Source of the DNA: Oscillospiraceae bacterium
Lineage (GTDB): Bacteria > Bacillota > Clostridia > Oscillospirales > Acutalibacteraceae
Length of the DNA: 12,843 bases
Direction: 5' to 3'
Assembly (NCBI GenBank): GCA_031262125.1
Contig: JAISII010000114.1
Location: 1 to 12,843 of the forward strand
Shown here in pieces: positions 1-5,212 of this stretch. The translations under genes and the position numbers were made by a program. The stretch's first letter is position 1; each line of letters opens with the position of its first letter. Below the pieces are notes generated by a model. It saw only the letters and a program-made list of their open reading frames with translations, had not been told where the DNA came from and made no database searches.

Positions 1-408
1 TGCAGGGGCATTAAACTGCAAGCTGCCGCCCGCAACAATGTCAAAATAGCTTGGGCTTACGGTTTGCATGGCGTTTTGGGTGCGGTTAACATATTCAATT
101 TGTTGTTGTGCAGTGCCTCCGTAAAGGTATGTCATACTGTAACGCTCGGTGTCATCGGCAAATGCACTAAAAAACATACTAAACGGAATAACCGCCAGCA
201 TAACCCCGGCAGTAACCAGCCGCACCGCATTAATTTTTATTCCCTTAGCGTGTTTTTTTAAAAATTCCGCTGCATTTTGCCTGCTTTTAGAGCTTTGGCT
301 TTTGCCCAAAAATTCCATTGCAAACTCGGTTTCGTTCACGCTGTATTCAATAATCAGGTCATAAGAACCGTCGCAGTTTTTAAGCAGCTTCATATTTCCG
401 TGCATCAT
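1..408 (-). CDS. Membrane-anchored GH18-like (spore-wall hydrolase type) protein, N-terminal part
   Basis: The reading frame is open from ATG at 408 to the window edge, giving 136 residues with the C-terminus outside. Residues 1-61 are hydrophilic and presumably cytoplasmic. Residues 62-84 form one hydrophobic helix ending in SAFA-DD, which could be a signal anchor or a cleavage point. From residue 90 the pattern SMTYLYGG, then YVNRTQNAMQTVSPSYFDI, matches as I remember it the start of clostridial glycoside hydrolase 18-like domains (SleL/YaaH-type, acting on spore or cell-wall peptidoglycan). The catalytic DxxDxDxE region would lie beyond the edge and cannot be checked. The first of two adjacent ATGs (408, 405) is chosen because AAGG (419-416) lies upstream of it at normal distance. 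It is transcribed divergently from the metal operon. The family call is from memory of motifs; the exported, membrane-tethered topology is clearer. Confidence 0.6.
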   Translation of the reverse strand, partial: MMHGNMKLLKNCDGSYDLIIEYSVNETEFAMEFLGKSQSSKSRQNAAEFLKKHAKGIKINAVRLVTAGVMLAVIPFSMFFSAFADDTERYSMTYLYGGTAQQQIEYVNRTQNAMQTVSPSYFDIVAGGSLQFNAPA

Positions 409-485
409 TTTTTAACCTTGCCTTTACATTTTTTTTAGAATTTTTATATTTATAGTAATATTTTATGCTAAAAATTAAATTTGTA

Positions 486-512
486 ATTAGCTTTTGAATA
501 AAATAAGCTAAT
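486..512. repeat. 8-bp inverted repeat in the divergent intergenic region
   Basis: ATTAGCTT (486-493) and AAGCTAAT (505-512) are perfect complementary arms around an 11-nt AT-rich spacer. The element lies between the GH18-like gene (-) and the arsR-type gene (+), about 80 nt upstream of the GH18-like start and 64 nt upstream of the metal promoter. It could be an operator for the leftward gene or a chance dyad in AT-rich DNA. No T-run follows on either strand that would make it a terminator. Apart from this, 409-575 holds only AT-rich sequence with no clear promoter. Confidence 0.35.
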
Positions 513-575
513 ATGCATTTATGGCATAAAACAAGGGAGTTTTGCTGCTATAAAAAATTTTTTAATAAAAAAGTG

Positions 576-607
576 TTGACAAAAGTTTTTGCTTGTGATA
601 ATATAAT
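576..607 (+). promoter_or_regulatory. Sigma-A promoter of the zinc-efflux operon
   Basis: A perfect -35 box TTGACA lies at 576-581. Overlapping -10 candidates follow: GATAAT at 597-602, preceded by TG as an extended -10 with a 15-nt spacer, and TATAAT at 602-607 with a 20-nt spacer. The operator-like dyad begins immediately downstream, so a bound repressor would block the transcription start region. Confidence 0.75.
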
Positions 608-610
608 ATC

Positions 611-636
611 AACAAATGAACATATGTACATATATT
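611..636 (+). promoter_or_regulatory. ArsR/SmtB-type operator (imperfect 12-2-12 dyad)
   Basis: The core TGAACA-TA-TGTACA (617-630) is centred on 623/624. Extended to 12-2-12 (611-622 / 625-636), 9 of 12 positions are complementary. Inside it lies a perfect 12-bp palindrome, ATATGTACATAT (622-633). This resembles the AT-rich TGAACA...TGTTCA dyads bound by ArsR/SmtB repressors. It lies between the -10 box and the ribosome binding site (AGAGGA, 644-649) of the repressor gene, as expected for autoregulation. Confidence 0.65.
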
Positions 637-656
637 AGCAGAAAGAGGAAAACAAA

Positions 657-965
657 ATGAGCGAAATTATAAAAGATAATATGCCCGACACCGAGCTTTT
701 GTTCGAGCTTGCCGATTTGTTTAAGGTCTTCGGCGATTCTACACGCATACGCATAATTTGTGCCTTGTTCGAGGCGGAACTGCCGGTGTACGGCATTAGC
801 GAACTGTTAGGGTTAGAGCAATCTACCGTTTCTCACCAGTTGCGAATTTTACGTCAAAACAAGCTGGTAAAGGTACGCAAAGACGGCAAACAGAGCTTTT
901 ACAGTCTGTCGGACGAACATGTAAGAAAAATTTTTGATATGGGTCTTTCGCACATTATGGAGTGA
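657..965 (+). CDS. ArsR/SmtB-family zinc-responsive repressor
   Basis: A 102-residue winged-helix metalloregulator, the normal family length. Residues 16-35 (ELADLFKVFGDSTRIRIICA) are the conserved N-terminal helices. The recognition helix is near residues 54-70 (EQSTVSHQLRILRQNKLV), and the wing is KVRKDGKQSFYSL. The C-terminal helix carries D86, H88, H99 and E102. This spacing (2, 11, 3) is exactly that of the alpha-5 zinc ligands of SmtB (D104, H106, H117, E120). The alpha-3 helix reads ELPVYG, without the ELCVC cysteines of CadC-type Cd/Pb sensors. I therefore infer zinc (or cobalt) sensing rather than cadmium/lead. RBS AGAGGA lies 7 nt upstream. The gene is first in an operon with the P1B ATPase 41 nt downstream, preceded by its own promoter and operator: metal binding should release repression. 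Confidence 0.9.
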   Translation: MSEIIKDNMPDTELLFELADLFKVFGDSTRIRIICALFEAELPVYGISELLGLEQSTVSHQLRILRQNKLVKVRKDGKQSFYSLSDEHVRKIFDMGLSHIME

Positions 966-1006
966 GAAATTTTATTTATATTATTTTAAAAGGGGATTAT
1001 GGTTAA

Positions 1007-2896
1007 ATGAGTGCTGAACACGAGCATAGCTGCAGTTGCCATGGAAGCAGCTGCAGCAGCAAAAAAGAGAATAAATTTAAAAAATACATCCGCCTTGGCA
1101 CGGCAATTTTGCTGGTTGCTGCGGGCGTAATAGTAAATATGGCGGTAAGTTTTGCCTATGCCGAACTGCTTTTCGGTATTTTGTGCGGCTTGGCAGCCCT
1201 TGTTGTGGGCTTTGAGATTTTTACCGAAGGTTTTAAGTCGATTATCAAGCTGAAAATTAACGAAACCACGCTTATGAGCATTGCCGTTATTGCGGCGTTT
1301 TGCTTGGGTGAGTTTTTAGAAGGCACATTGGTAACATTGCTGTTTTTTACGGGCGAGATTTTTGAAGAACTGGCGGTTGCATCCTCCCGCAGGGAGATTT
1401 CTAAGCTGTCGTCTATTCGCCCCGATGTGGCAACGGTTATTATAAACGGCGAAGAAGTGCTTAAAAAAGCCGAGGAGGTAAACGTGGGTGATACCATTTT
1501 GGTTAAGCCCTACGAACGCATAGCATTGGACGGCACGATTATAAAAGGCTGCACAATGCTCGATACATCGGCAATAACGGGCGAAAGCGTGCTGCGAGAG
1601 GCAGAGCAAGGTGCAGAAGTTTTGTCGGGTATGCTAAACACCGAGAGTGAAATTTATGTAAAAGTGCAAAAACTATTCGGCGAAAGCACAGCCGCCCGAA
1701 TTTTAAAACTGACCGAAAGTGCAGCCGCATTAAAAAGCAACCAAGAAAAGTTAATTAACAGGTTTGCGGCGGTCTATACACCGCTGATGCTCTTGCTTGC
1801 GGTAATTATATTTGTTGTGCCGCCGCTGATTGGTTGGGGCAGTTGGCAAACGTGGCTGCTGCGTTCGCTTGTTTGCCTTGTGGCATCGTGCCCGTGTTCT
1901 ATTGTAATATCGGTTCCGCTGGCGTATTTTGCGGGTATTGGTGCGGCTTCTAAGCAAGGTGTGCTGATTAAAGGCGGGCGTTATTTAGAGGCTTTGAACA
2001 AAGCAGATGCTGCCGCCTTTGACAAAACAGGTACTATAACAAAGGGATGTCAAACACTTGCCGCCGTCGATGTTTTTAACGGCTATACAAAGGATGAAGT
2101 GTTAAGCCTTGCAGCGGCTGCCGAAAAAAATTCGACCCATCCGCTTGCCTTGAGCATAAAAGAGGCAGCACCTCAAGAAAATTTACCGATTTTAACCGAT
2201 TATTCCGAAAAACCATCAGTAGGCGTTTTTGCAAATTACGGCGGTAAAAAAATTGCTTGCATTGGCAAACGTGGGCTGGCGGATTTCGGCATCAGCTACA
2301 GCGGCAACGGTGCAGTTTTTGTAATAGCCGAAGGCAAGCTTGCCGGTGCGTTAGAGTTTGAGGATGAGCATAGGGAAGAGGCACCGCTGGTTTTGGCACA
2401 GCTTAATGCTTTGGGCGTAAAAAAGCAAATTATGCTAACGGGCGATTCGACCGTTACGGCAGAAAAAATCGCCGAAAAAGTCGGCATAACCGAAGTTTTC
2501 AGCGAGCTGCTGCCCGAGGGCAAAGTTGAGCAAATTCAAAAGCTTAAAGCACAAAACCATACCGTAATTTTTGTTGGCGACGGAATAAACGACTCGCCCT
2601 CGCTTACGGCTGCCGATTGCGGTGTTGCATTGGGATTTGGCACTGATGCGGCAATAGAATCCGCCGATGTTGTGCTATCAAGCGGCGATTTAACCCGACT
2701 GCCCGATGCAAAAAAACTTGCCAAAAAAACGGTTAACACCGTAAAGGCGAACATTGCATTCTCGCTTGTGGCAAAGGCTGTTGTTATGGTTTTGGCGGTT
2801 GCCGGGTTAATTCCGCTTTGGCCCGCCGTTGTTGCCGATACCGGAATGAGCTTGCTTTGTGTGCTTAATTCGGTGAGGATTCTTAGGAAAAATTAA
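1007..2896 (+). CDS. zntA: P1B-2 type Zn(II)/Cd(II)/Pb(II)-exporting ATPase
   Basis: A 629-residue heavy-metal P-type ATPase that pumps divalent soft metals out of the cytoplasm. Motifs in order: actuator TGES (191-194); transmembrane CPC (295-297); phosphorylation site DKTGT (D339); nucleotide-binding HP (378-379); TGD (478-480); hinge GDGINDSP (524-531). The metal-specific residues of the P1B-2 class are present: a lysine in TM7 (K590) and D611-x-G613 at the start of TM8, beside CPC. About eight membrane segments are visible (roughly 30-47, 49-71, 88-102, 104-125, 256-276, 285-312, 581-602, 606-627). There is no GMxCxxC HMA domain. The N-terminus is instead a short His/Cys-rich tail (H5, H7, C9, C11, H12, C16). 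AGGGG (991-995) is the likely RBS, about 11 nt before ATG 1007. The neighbouring zinc-type repressor favours Zn(II) as the physiological substrate. cadA is an equally usable name. Confidence 0.93.
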   Translation: MSAEHEHSCSCHGSSCSSKKENKFKKYIRLGTAILLVAAGVIVNMAVSFAYAELLFGILCGLAALVVGFEIFTEGFKSIIKLKINETTLMSIAVIAAFCLGEFLEGTLVTLLFFTGEIFEELAVASSRREISKLSSIRPDVATVIINGEEVLKKAEEVNVGDTILVKPYERIALDGTIIKGCTMLDTSAITGESVLREAEQGAEVLSGMLNTESEIYVKVQKLFGESTAARILKLTESAAALKSNQEKLINRFAAVYTPLMLLLAVIIFVVPPLIGWGSWQTWLLRSLVCLVASCPCSIVISVPLAYFAGIGAASKQGVLIKGGRYLEALNKADAAAFDKTGTITKGCQTLAAVDVFNGYTKDEVLSLAAAAEKNSTHPLALSIKEAAPQENLPILTDYSEKPSVGVFANYGGKKIACIGKRGLADFGISYSGNGAVFVIAEGKLAGALEFEDEHREEAPLVLAQLNALGVKKQIMLTGDSTVTAEKIAEKVGITEVFSELLPEGKVEQIQKLKAQNHTVIFVGDGINDSPSLTAADCGVALGFGTDAAIESADVVLSSGDLTRLPDAKKLAKKTVNTVKANIAFSLVAKAVVMVLAVAGLIPLWPAVVADTGMSLLCVLNSVRILRKN

Positions 2897-2916
2897 GTTG
2901 AAAAATTAAATTTGAA

Positions 2917-2977
2917 TAAAAAAACCGCAGCTTAAACTTTAGCAAAGCCGATAGTTTAAGCTGCGGTTAATTTTTTT
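2917..2977. terminator. Strong bidirectional intrinsic terminator
   Basis: Perfect 16-bp arms (2923-2938 and 2953-2968) enclose a 14-nt loop. The right arm is followed by AA and T7 (2971-2977) for the + strand. The left arm is preceded by an A-run (2918-2924) that becomes a U-run on the - strand. It ends the ATPase transcript and the convergent ferredoxin transcript, whose stop codon is at 3000. Confidence 0.93.
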
Positions 2978-2999
2978 GTAAAATCAAAACAGTTTTTGA

Positions 3000-3170
3000 T
3001 TATTCGGGTTTTGGTGCGTCAACAGGGCAAACGCCTGCACAAGAACCGCAATCAATGCAAGTTGCTGCATCAATAACGTATTTGCCTGCACCTTCGCTAA
3101 TGCAGTTAACAGGGCATTCGTCAACACATGCTGCACAAGAGATGCAATCTTCGGTAATTAAATATGCCAT
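3000..3170 (-). CDS. 2[4Fe-4S] ferredoxin, clostridial type
   Basis: A 56-residue low-potential electron carrier. It has two classical CxxCxxCxxxCP clusters: C9/C12/C15/C19-P20 and C38/C41/C44/C48-P49. Each cluster draws three cysteines from one motif and one from the other. This is the normal length for bacterial-type ferredoxins that serve pyruvate:ferredoxin oxidoreductase, hydrogenase and similar enzymes in anaerobes. The start at 3170 is chosen because GGAGGT (3183-3178) lies 7 nt upstream. A longer in-frame ATG at 3236 lies upstream of the predicted -10 box and so should not be in the mRNA. C23 is an extra cysteine that is probably not a ligand. It is monocistronic, with its own promoter and the shared bidirectional terminator. 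Confidence 0.95.
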   Translation of the reverse strand: MAYLITEDCISCAACVDECPVNCISEGAGKYVIDAATCIDCGSCAGVCPVDAPKPE

Positions 3171-3227
3171 TTTTCTAACCTCCGTTTTTTGTAAGTAAAT
3201 TGGCGTTGTTAACACCATACGCTTAAA

Positions 3228-3256
3228 ATTATACAACAGGTTTTGGCATTTGTCCA
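3228..3256 (-). promoter_or_regulatory. Sigma-A promoter of the ferredoxin gene
   Basis: Read on the - strand: TGGACA (3256-3251, 5/6 match to TTGACA), a 17-nt spacer, then TATAAT (3233-3228, 6/6). The expected transcript start near 3221 gives a leader of about 50 nt before ATG 3170. A near-consensus promoter fits a highly expressed redox carrier. Confidence 0.8.
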
Positions 3257-3361
3257 GTATTTTTAAAAATATTTTACTCTAAACATTGCTAATAATTCTT
3301 ATGCCGCAAAAAGCCGCAAGCAGCTCAAACCTAAGCCGATAAATATTACCCTAAATAAAAA

Positions 3362-3655
3362 CTACTCATAATAGCGTGCAATGTTTTGTAAACGCTCGGT
3401 GCCTTTTTTTATGTGGCGTGTAACGGTCGAAGGGTGCACCGACATTTCGGCGGCAATTTGGTTCATTTTTTTGCCGTTTATGTAAAATTGCGTTATGCAA
3501 AATTTTTGCTTTTGCGTCAGTTCTGTGCCAATCGCCAGCAGCAAAATTTTCTTCATTTGCTCACGTTGTTTGGCGTTTGTGCCGCCTTTGCCATAAAGCG
3601 AAAAAGCGATTTTATCGCTGTTTTTGTCCGAAAAATAAATCTTGCGTTGCTTCAT
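3362..3655 (-). CDS. Small sigma-70 region-4-like helix-turn-helix protein
   Basis: A 97-residue basic protein. Residues 45-92 (ELTQKQKFCITQFYINGKKM... to ...ERLQ) have the shape of sigma-70 region 4: a helix, then an HTH in which MNQIAAEMSVHPSTVTRHIK is the positioning and recognition helix pair. There is no region 2, so this is not a complete sigma factor. Residues 1-40 are Lys/Arg-rich and without a recognisable domain. The start ATG shares one base with the stop of the gene before it (TGATG at 3657-3653), and GGGAGG/AAAGG inside the end of that gene serve as its ribosome binding site, so translation is probably coupled. It could be a DNA-binding regulator or a phage/conjugative-element type regulator. 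Its target is unknown, and no mobile-element genes are visible nearby. Confidence 0.75.
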   Translation of the reverse strand: MKQRKIYFSDKNSDKIAFSLYGKGGTNAKQREQMKKILLLAIGTELTQKQKFCITQFYINGKKMNQIAAEMSVHPSTVTRHIKKGTERLQNIARYYE

Positions 3656-3873
3656 CAGCCTTTGCCCTCCCCACGGTTTTGCAGGTGGCGTGCCGTGCTT
3701 TTCAGCTCATATAATATCGAACGCAAAATCATAATATTACGCTTAATTTCCAGTCGCTCATCAAGGTGGGTGGCTTTTAGTTTTGTTGTTTCAACATTAA
3801 TACGCCGTTTTACTACTTCTGCCTCATTCAAATACTCGTCTGCCCATACAAAATAGTTCTTTTTCTGCTCCAT
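3655..3873 (-). CDS. Small charged helical protein of unknown function, coupled to the HTH gene
   Basis: Seventy-two residues from ATG 3873, which has GGAG (3886-3883) 9 nt upstream. An ATG at 3888 would add five residues but has no visible ribosome binding site. I do not recognise a named family. After a short start (MEQKKNYFVWADEYLNEAEV) the sequence is almost entirely helical and charged, with heptad-like Leu/Ile spacing (for example IKRNIMILRSILYELKSTARHL), suggesting a helical hairpin or short coiled coil. There is no signal peptide, membrane segment or cysteine. It overlaps the downstream HTH gene by one base, so the two products are likely made together and may act as partners. A role as antagonist or co-regulator of the HTH protein is only a guess. 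Confidence 0.7.
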   Translation of the reverse strand: MEQKKNYFVWADEYLNEAEVVKRRINVETTKLKATHLDERLEIKRNIMILRSILYELKSTARHLQNRGEGKG

Positions 3874-3910
3874 TCGATTTTTCTCCATTCAATTCTGATT
3901 CTTTAACTTT

Positions 3911-3969
3911 ACGGCTATGCCGTCTTAAAAGAGCTTTCGCTCAACATTCGATACAGGGAAATATTCCCT
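3911..3969 (-). promoter_or_regulatory. Leader with three consecutive small hairpins
   Basis: Between the predicted promoter and the small gene pair lie three tight inverted repeats: AGGGAA-ATA-TTCCCT (3955-3969), GAGC-TTTC-GCTC (3931-3942, a GAAA tetraloop on the - strand), and ACGGC-TAT-GCCGT (3911-3923). The first begins almost at the predicted transcript start. They could stabilise the mRNA 5' end or control translation. No known riboswitch fold was recognised, and no T-run follows that would make an attenuator. Confidence 0.45.
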
Positions 3970-3975
3970 AATAAT

Positions 3976-4004
3976 ATTGTAGCAAAAAGAGTAATATTAT
4001 GCAA
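3976..4004 (-). promoter_or_regulatory. Probable sigma-A promoter of the small HTH gene pair
   Basis: On the - strand, TTGCAT (4004-3999, 4/6) is followed by a 17-nt spacer and TACAAT (3981-3976, 5/6). The inferred start near 3970 gives a leader of about 95 nt that carries three hairpins. Confidence 0.55.
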
Positions 4005-4050
4005 TAGAAAATTTTAAAAATACAGAAAAAAATATTAGCATTAAGTATTA

Positions 4051-4071
4051 TGTGATTGGGGAGTAATCACA
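4051..4071 (-). terminator. Weak terminator-like hairpin after the exonuclease gene
   Basis: TGTGATT (4051-4057) and AATCACA (4065-4071) form a 7-bp stem with a 7-nt loop, starting 7 nt beyond the exonuclease stop codon. The only T-run on the - strand (about 4026-4032) begins roughly 19 nt past the stem, so termination efficiency is doubtful. It may simply protect the 3' end. Confidence 0.35.
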
Positions 4072-4077
4072 ATATAA

Positions 4078-4983
4078 TCATACTGATACCGTATCAATAT
4101 CACTTTCGATATCAATAACAACATTCTCTTCATGCGGCTGTTCGGGCAAAAGTTCAGACAATCTGGTTTGAATATTAAGGTAGTCGTACATTTTTTTAAA
4201 TGTATATTTCCCTGCAAAAAATTTTACACATTTTTTGCATTGCAGATGTGCCACAAAGCCACGGTTTTTATATTGCCAATGTGTAAGCATTCTTAGCCGA
4301 GAGGCGCAGTGCGGGCAATAAAACCGCATAGCCGAGCGTTTTATAAGCGGATTATCCAGCGAGTTGATAAATACGGGTTTGTAAAACAGCTTTCTGTAAA
4401 ATTCAGGGTCGGCAGCGTTTTGAATAAACCCTTCAAAAACTTCTTTATTATAGAGCGTTTTAAAAATCAGGGCTTCTACATAGGCATCGCTGTCGGCACG
4501 GTGCAGGTTTTCGTCCGGCACAATTTCCAAAATATCCACACAGGCCTTAACGCCAAGTTGCTTTGCAGGGTCGTTAAGGTTAAGCTGCTTCATTGCAAAC
4601 TCTTGCACGTTGCAATATTGTGTCATAAAAGGCAGTGTACGCTCGGCATAGTACATAAAATAGTTGTCAATAAGCGTTGTAATATCGGTCGTGCCCCAAG
4701 TCAGCAGCACAGCATCGCCCAAAAATTCTGTAAAGTTTTTCAAAGCTTCGCAAAAAGTAATATCCGATTGTTTTAAATCGTTAAAAGCAATTCCTGTCAG
4801 TTCGGCTGTTCGGCGGTTCATACGGCGGCTGATTTTAGGTTTTAGCAAAGCTGAAAAACTGCCGATGCAGTTTAAATTTTCGTCCAGCTTAACCGCACCA
4901 AACTCGATTATTTCGTTTAAAAACCGCATTTCGTCTTTATAAAACGCAGCGTTCCATTCCAAATCTAAAATTACAATTTCCAT
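4078..4983 (-). CDS. DEDDh-family 3'-5' exonuclease with C-terminal zinc ribbon
   Basis: A 301-residue protein. Residues 1-180 are a DnaQ/RNase-T-like exonuclease fold with all five DEDDh residues: D7 and E9 (DLEWN), D100 (TWGTTD), H161 and D166 (HRADSDA). It should hydrolyse 3' ends of DNA or RNA with two metal ions. The N-terminus resembles the KapD/ERI-1-like branch (xxDLEWN, nExIEFGAV). Residues 223-252 add a putative zinc ribbon, C223PHC226...C249KKC252, likely for nucleic-acid or protein binding, followed by an acidic tail (EENVVIDIESDID). Start ATG 4983 gives MEIVILDLEW directly at the catalytic strand; AGGT at 4993-4990 is a modest RBS. It is the last gene of the leftward block, 229 nt after mfd, with terminator-forming repeats between, so it probably has its own or read-through transcription. 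Substrate (RNA or DNA) is unknown. Confidence 0.85.
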   Translation of the reverse strand: MEIVILDLEWNAAFYKDEMRFLNEIIEFGAVKLDENLNCIGSFSALLKPKISRRMNRRTAELTGIAFNDLKQSDITFCEALKNFTEFLGDAVLLTWGTTDITTLIDNYFMYYAERTLPFMTQYCNVQEFAMKQLNLNDPAKQLGVKACVDILEIVPDENLHRADSDAYVEALIFKTLYNKEVFEGFIQNAADPEFYRKLFYKPVFINSLDNPLIKRSAMRFYCPHCASRLRMLTHWQYKNRGFVAHLQCKKCVKFFAGKYTFKKMYDYLNIQTRLSELLPEQPHEENVVIDIESDIDTVSV

Positions 4984-5020
4984 TGTTTTACCTGTTTCTT
5001 TATGTTATTGTTTGTTCTCA

Positions 5021-5043
5021 CTCTGTCCTCCCAGAGGATAGAG
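5021..5043. repeat. 10-bp imperfect inverted repeat
   Basis: CTCTGTCCTC (5021-5030) and GAGGATAGAG (5034-5043) pair over ten positions, with one G-U on the + strand RNA, around a CCA loop. No T-tract follows on either strand. It lies in the 229-nt mfd/exonuclease gap alongside two hairpin-pair repeats and uses the same pyrimidine-rich CCTC vocabulary, so it may be a degenerate relative. Confidence 0.5.
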
Positions 5044-5081
5044 GTTAGAGAATAGAAGCGAAATTTCTCCTTTTTCTCCTT

Positions 5082-5122
5082 CCGTCAGGGCTACGGTCTG
5101 CCACCTCCCTCTAAGAGGGAGG
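5082..5122 (-). repeat. Hairpin-pair intergenic repeat, copy 1 (minus orientation)
   Basis: Read on the - strand it is a perfect 9-bp stem with a 1-nt centre (CCTCCCTCT / AGAGGGAGG, 5122-5104), a short spacer TGGCAGA, then a second stem CCGT...ACGG (5096-5082), followed by a GGAG-rich stretch. This is the same architecture as the copies at 5159-5200 and 9452-9495. It lies tail to tail with the 5159 copy across a 36-nt spacer. From memory, very similar CTCCCTC...GAGGGAG plus CCGTAG...GACGG sequences are scattered between genes in many gut Firmicutes. Confidence 0.65.
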
Positions 5123-5150
5123 CTTTGAGGTACACTATAAAAGAGAGCAT

Positions 5151-5173
5151 AAAAAAGTCTCCCTCTCAGAGGG
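5151..5173 (-). terminator. Probable intrinsic terminator of mfd, formed by repeat copy 2
   Basis: On the - strand, the stem CCCTCT/AGAGGG (5173-5161) is followed within 4 nt by T6 (5156-5151). With the inner GTCGGC hairpin and the C-rich arm upstream it forms a GC-rich fold before a U-run, located about 40-60 nt after the mfd stop. The repeat therefore appears to act as, or have been recruited as, the mfd terminator. Confidence 0.6.
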
Positions 5174-5200
5174 GGATGTCGGCAACGCCGACAGGGGGAG
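5159..5200 (+). repeat. Hairpin-pair intergenic repeat, copy 2
   Basis: Components in order: CCCTCT-C-AGAGGG (5161-5173), spacer GGAT, GTCGGC-AAC-GCCGAC (5178-5192), then AGGGGGAG (5193-5200). The last segment can pair back to the opening CTCCCTCT (5159-5166) with a single G-T. The element can therefore fold either as two hairpins or as one long stem capped by the inner hairpin. It begins 13 nt past the mfd stop codon as read on the - strand. Confidence 0.75.
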
Positions 5201-5212
5201 AAAAGAGCAAGT

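Noticed and set aside
64..364. Short + strand open frames at the left edge
   Set aside because: They are antisense to the continuous - strand frame with a membrane anchor and GH18-like motif, and have no ribosome binding sites.
3300..3330. GCCGC...GCCGC element downstream of the HTH gene, considered as a terminator
   Set aside because: The two GCCGC units are direct, not inverted, repeats, so they do not form a stem with the T-run.
3413..3856. A 147-codon + strand open frame opposite the small HTH pair
   Set aside because: It lies antisense to two overlapping genes with sensible ribosome binding sites and domain-like sequence. Its own translation is compositionally odd and has no recognisable domain.
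4084..4096. TGATAC-C-GTATCA palindrome near the end of the exonuclease gene
   Set aside because: It lies inside the coding sequence for the acidic Asp/Ile/Val-rich tail and is explained by codon composition; there is no regulatory context.
5021..5200. A CRISPR array or tandem repeat in the mfd/exonuclease gap
   Set aside because: The units differ in sequence, are in opposite orientations and are not regularly spaced; they are structural hairpin repeats.
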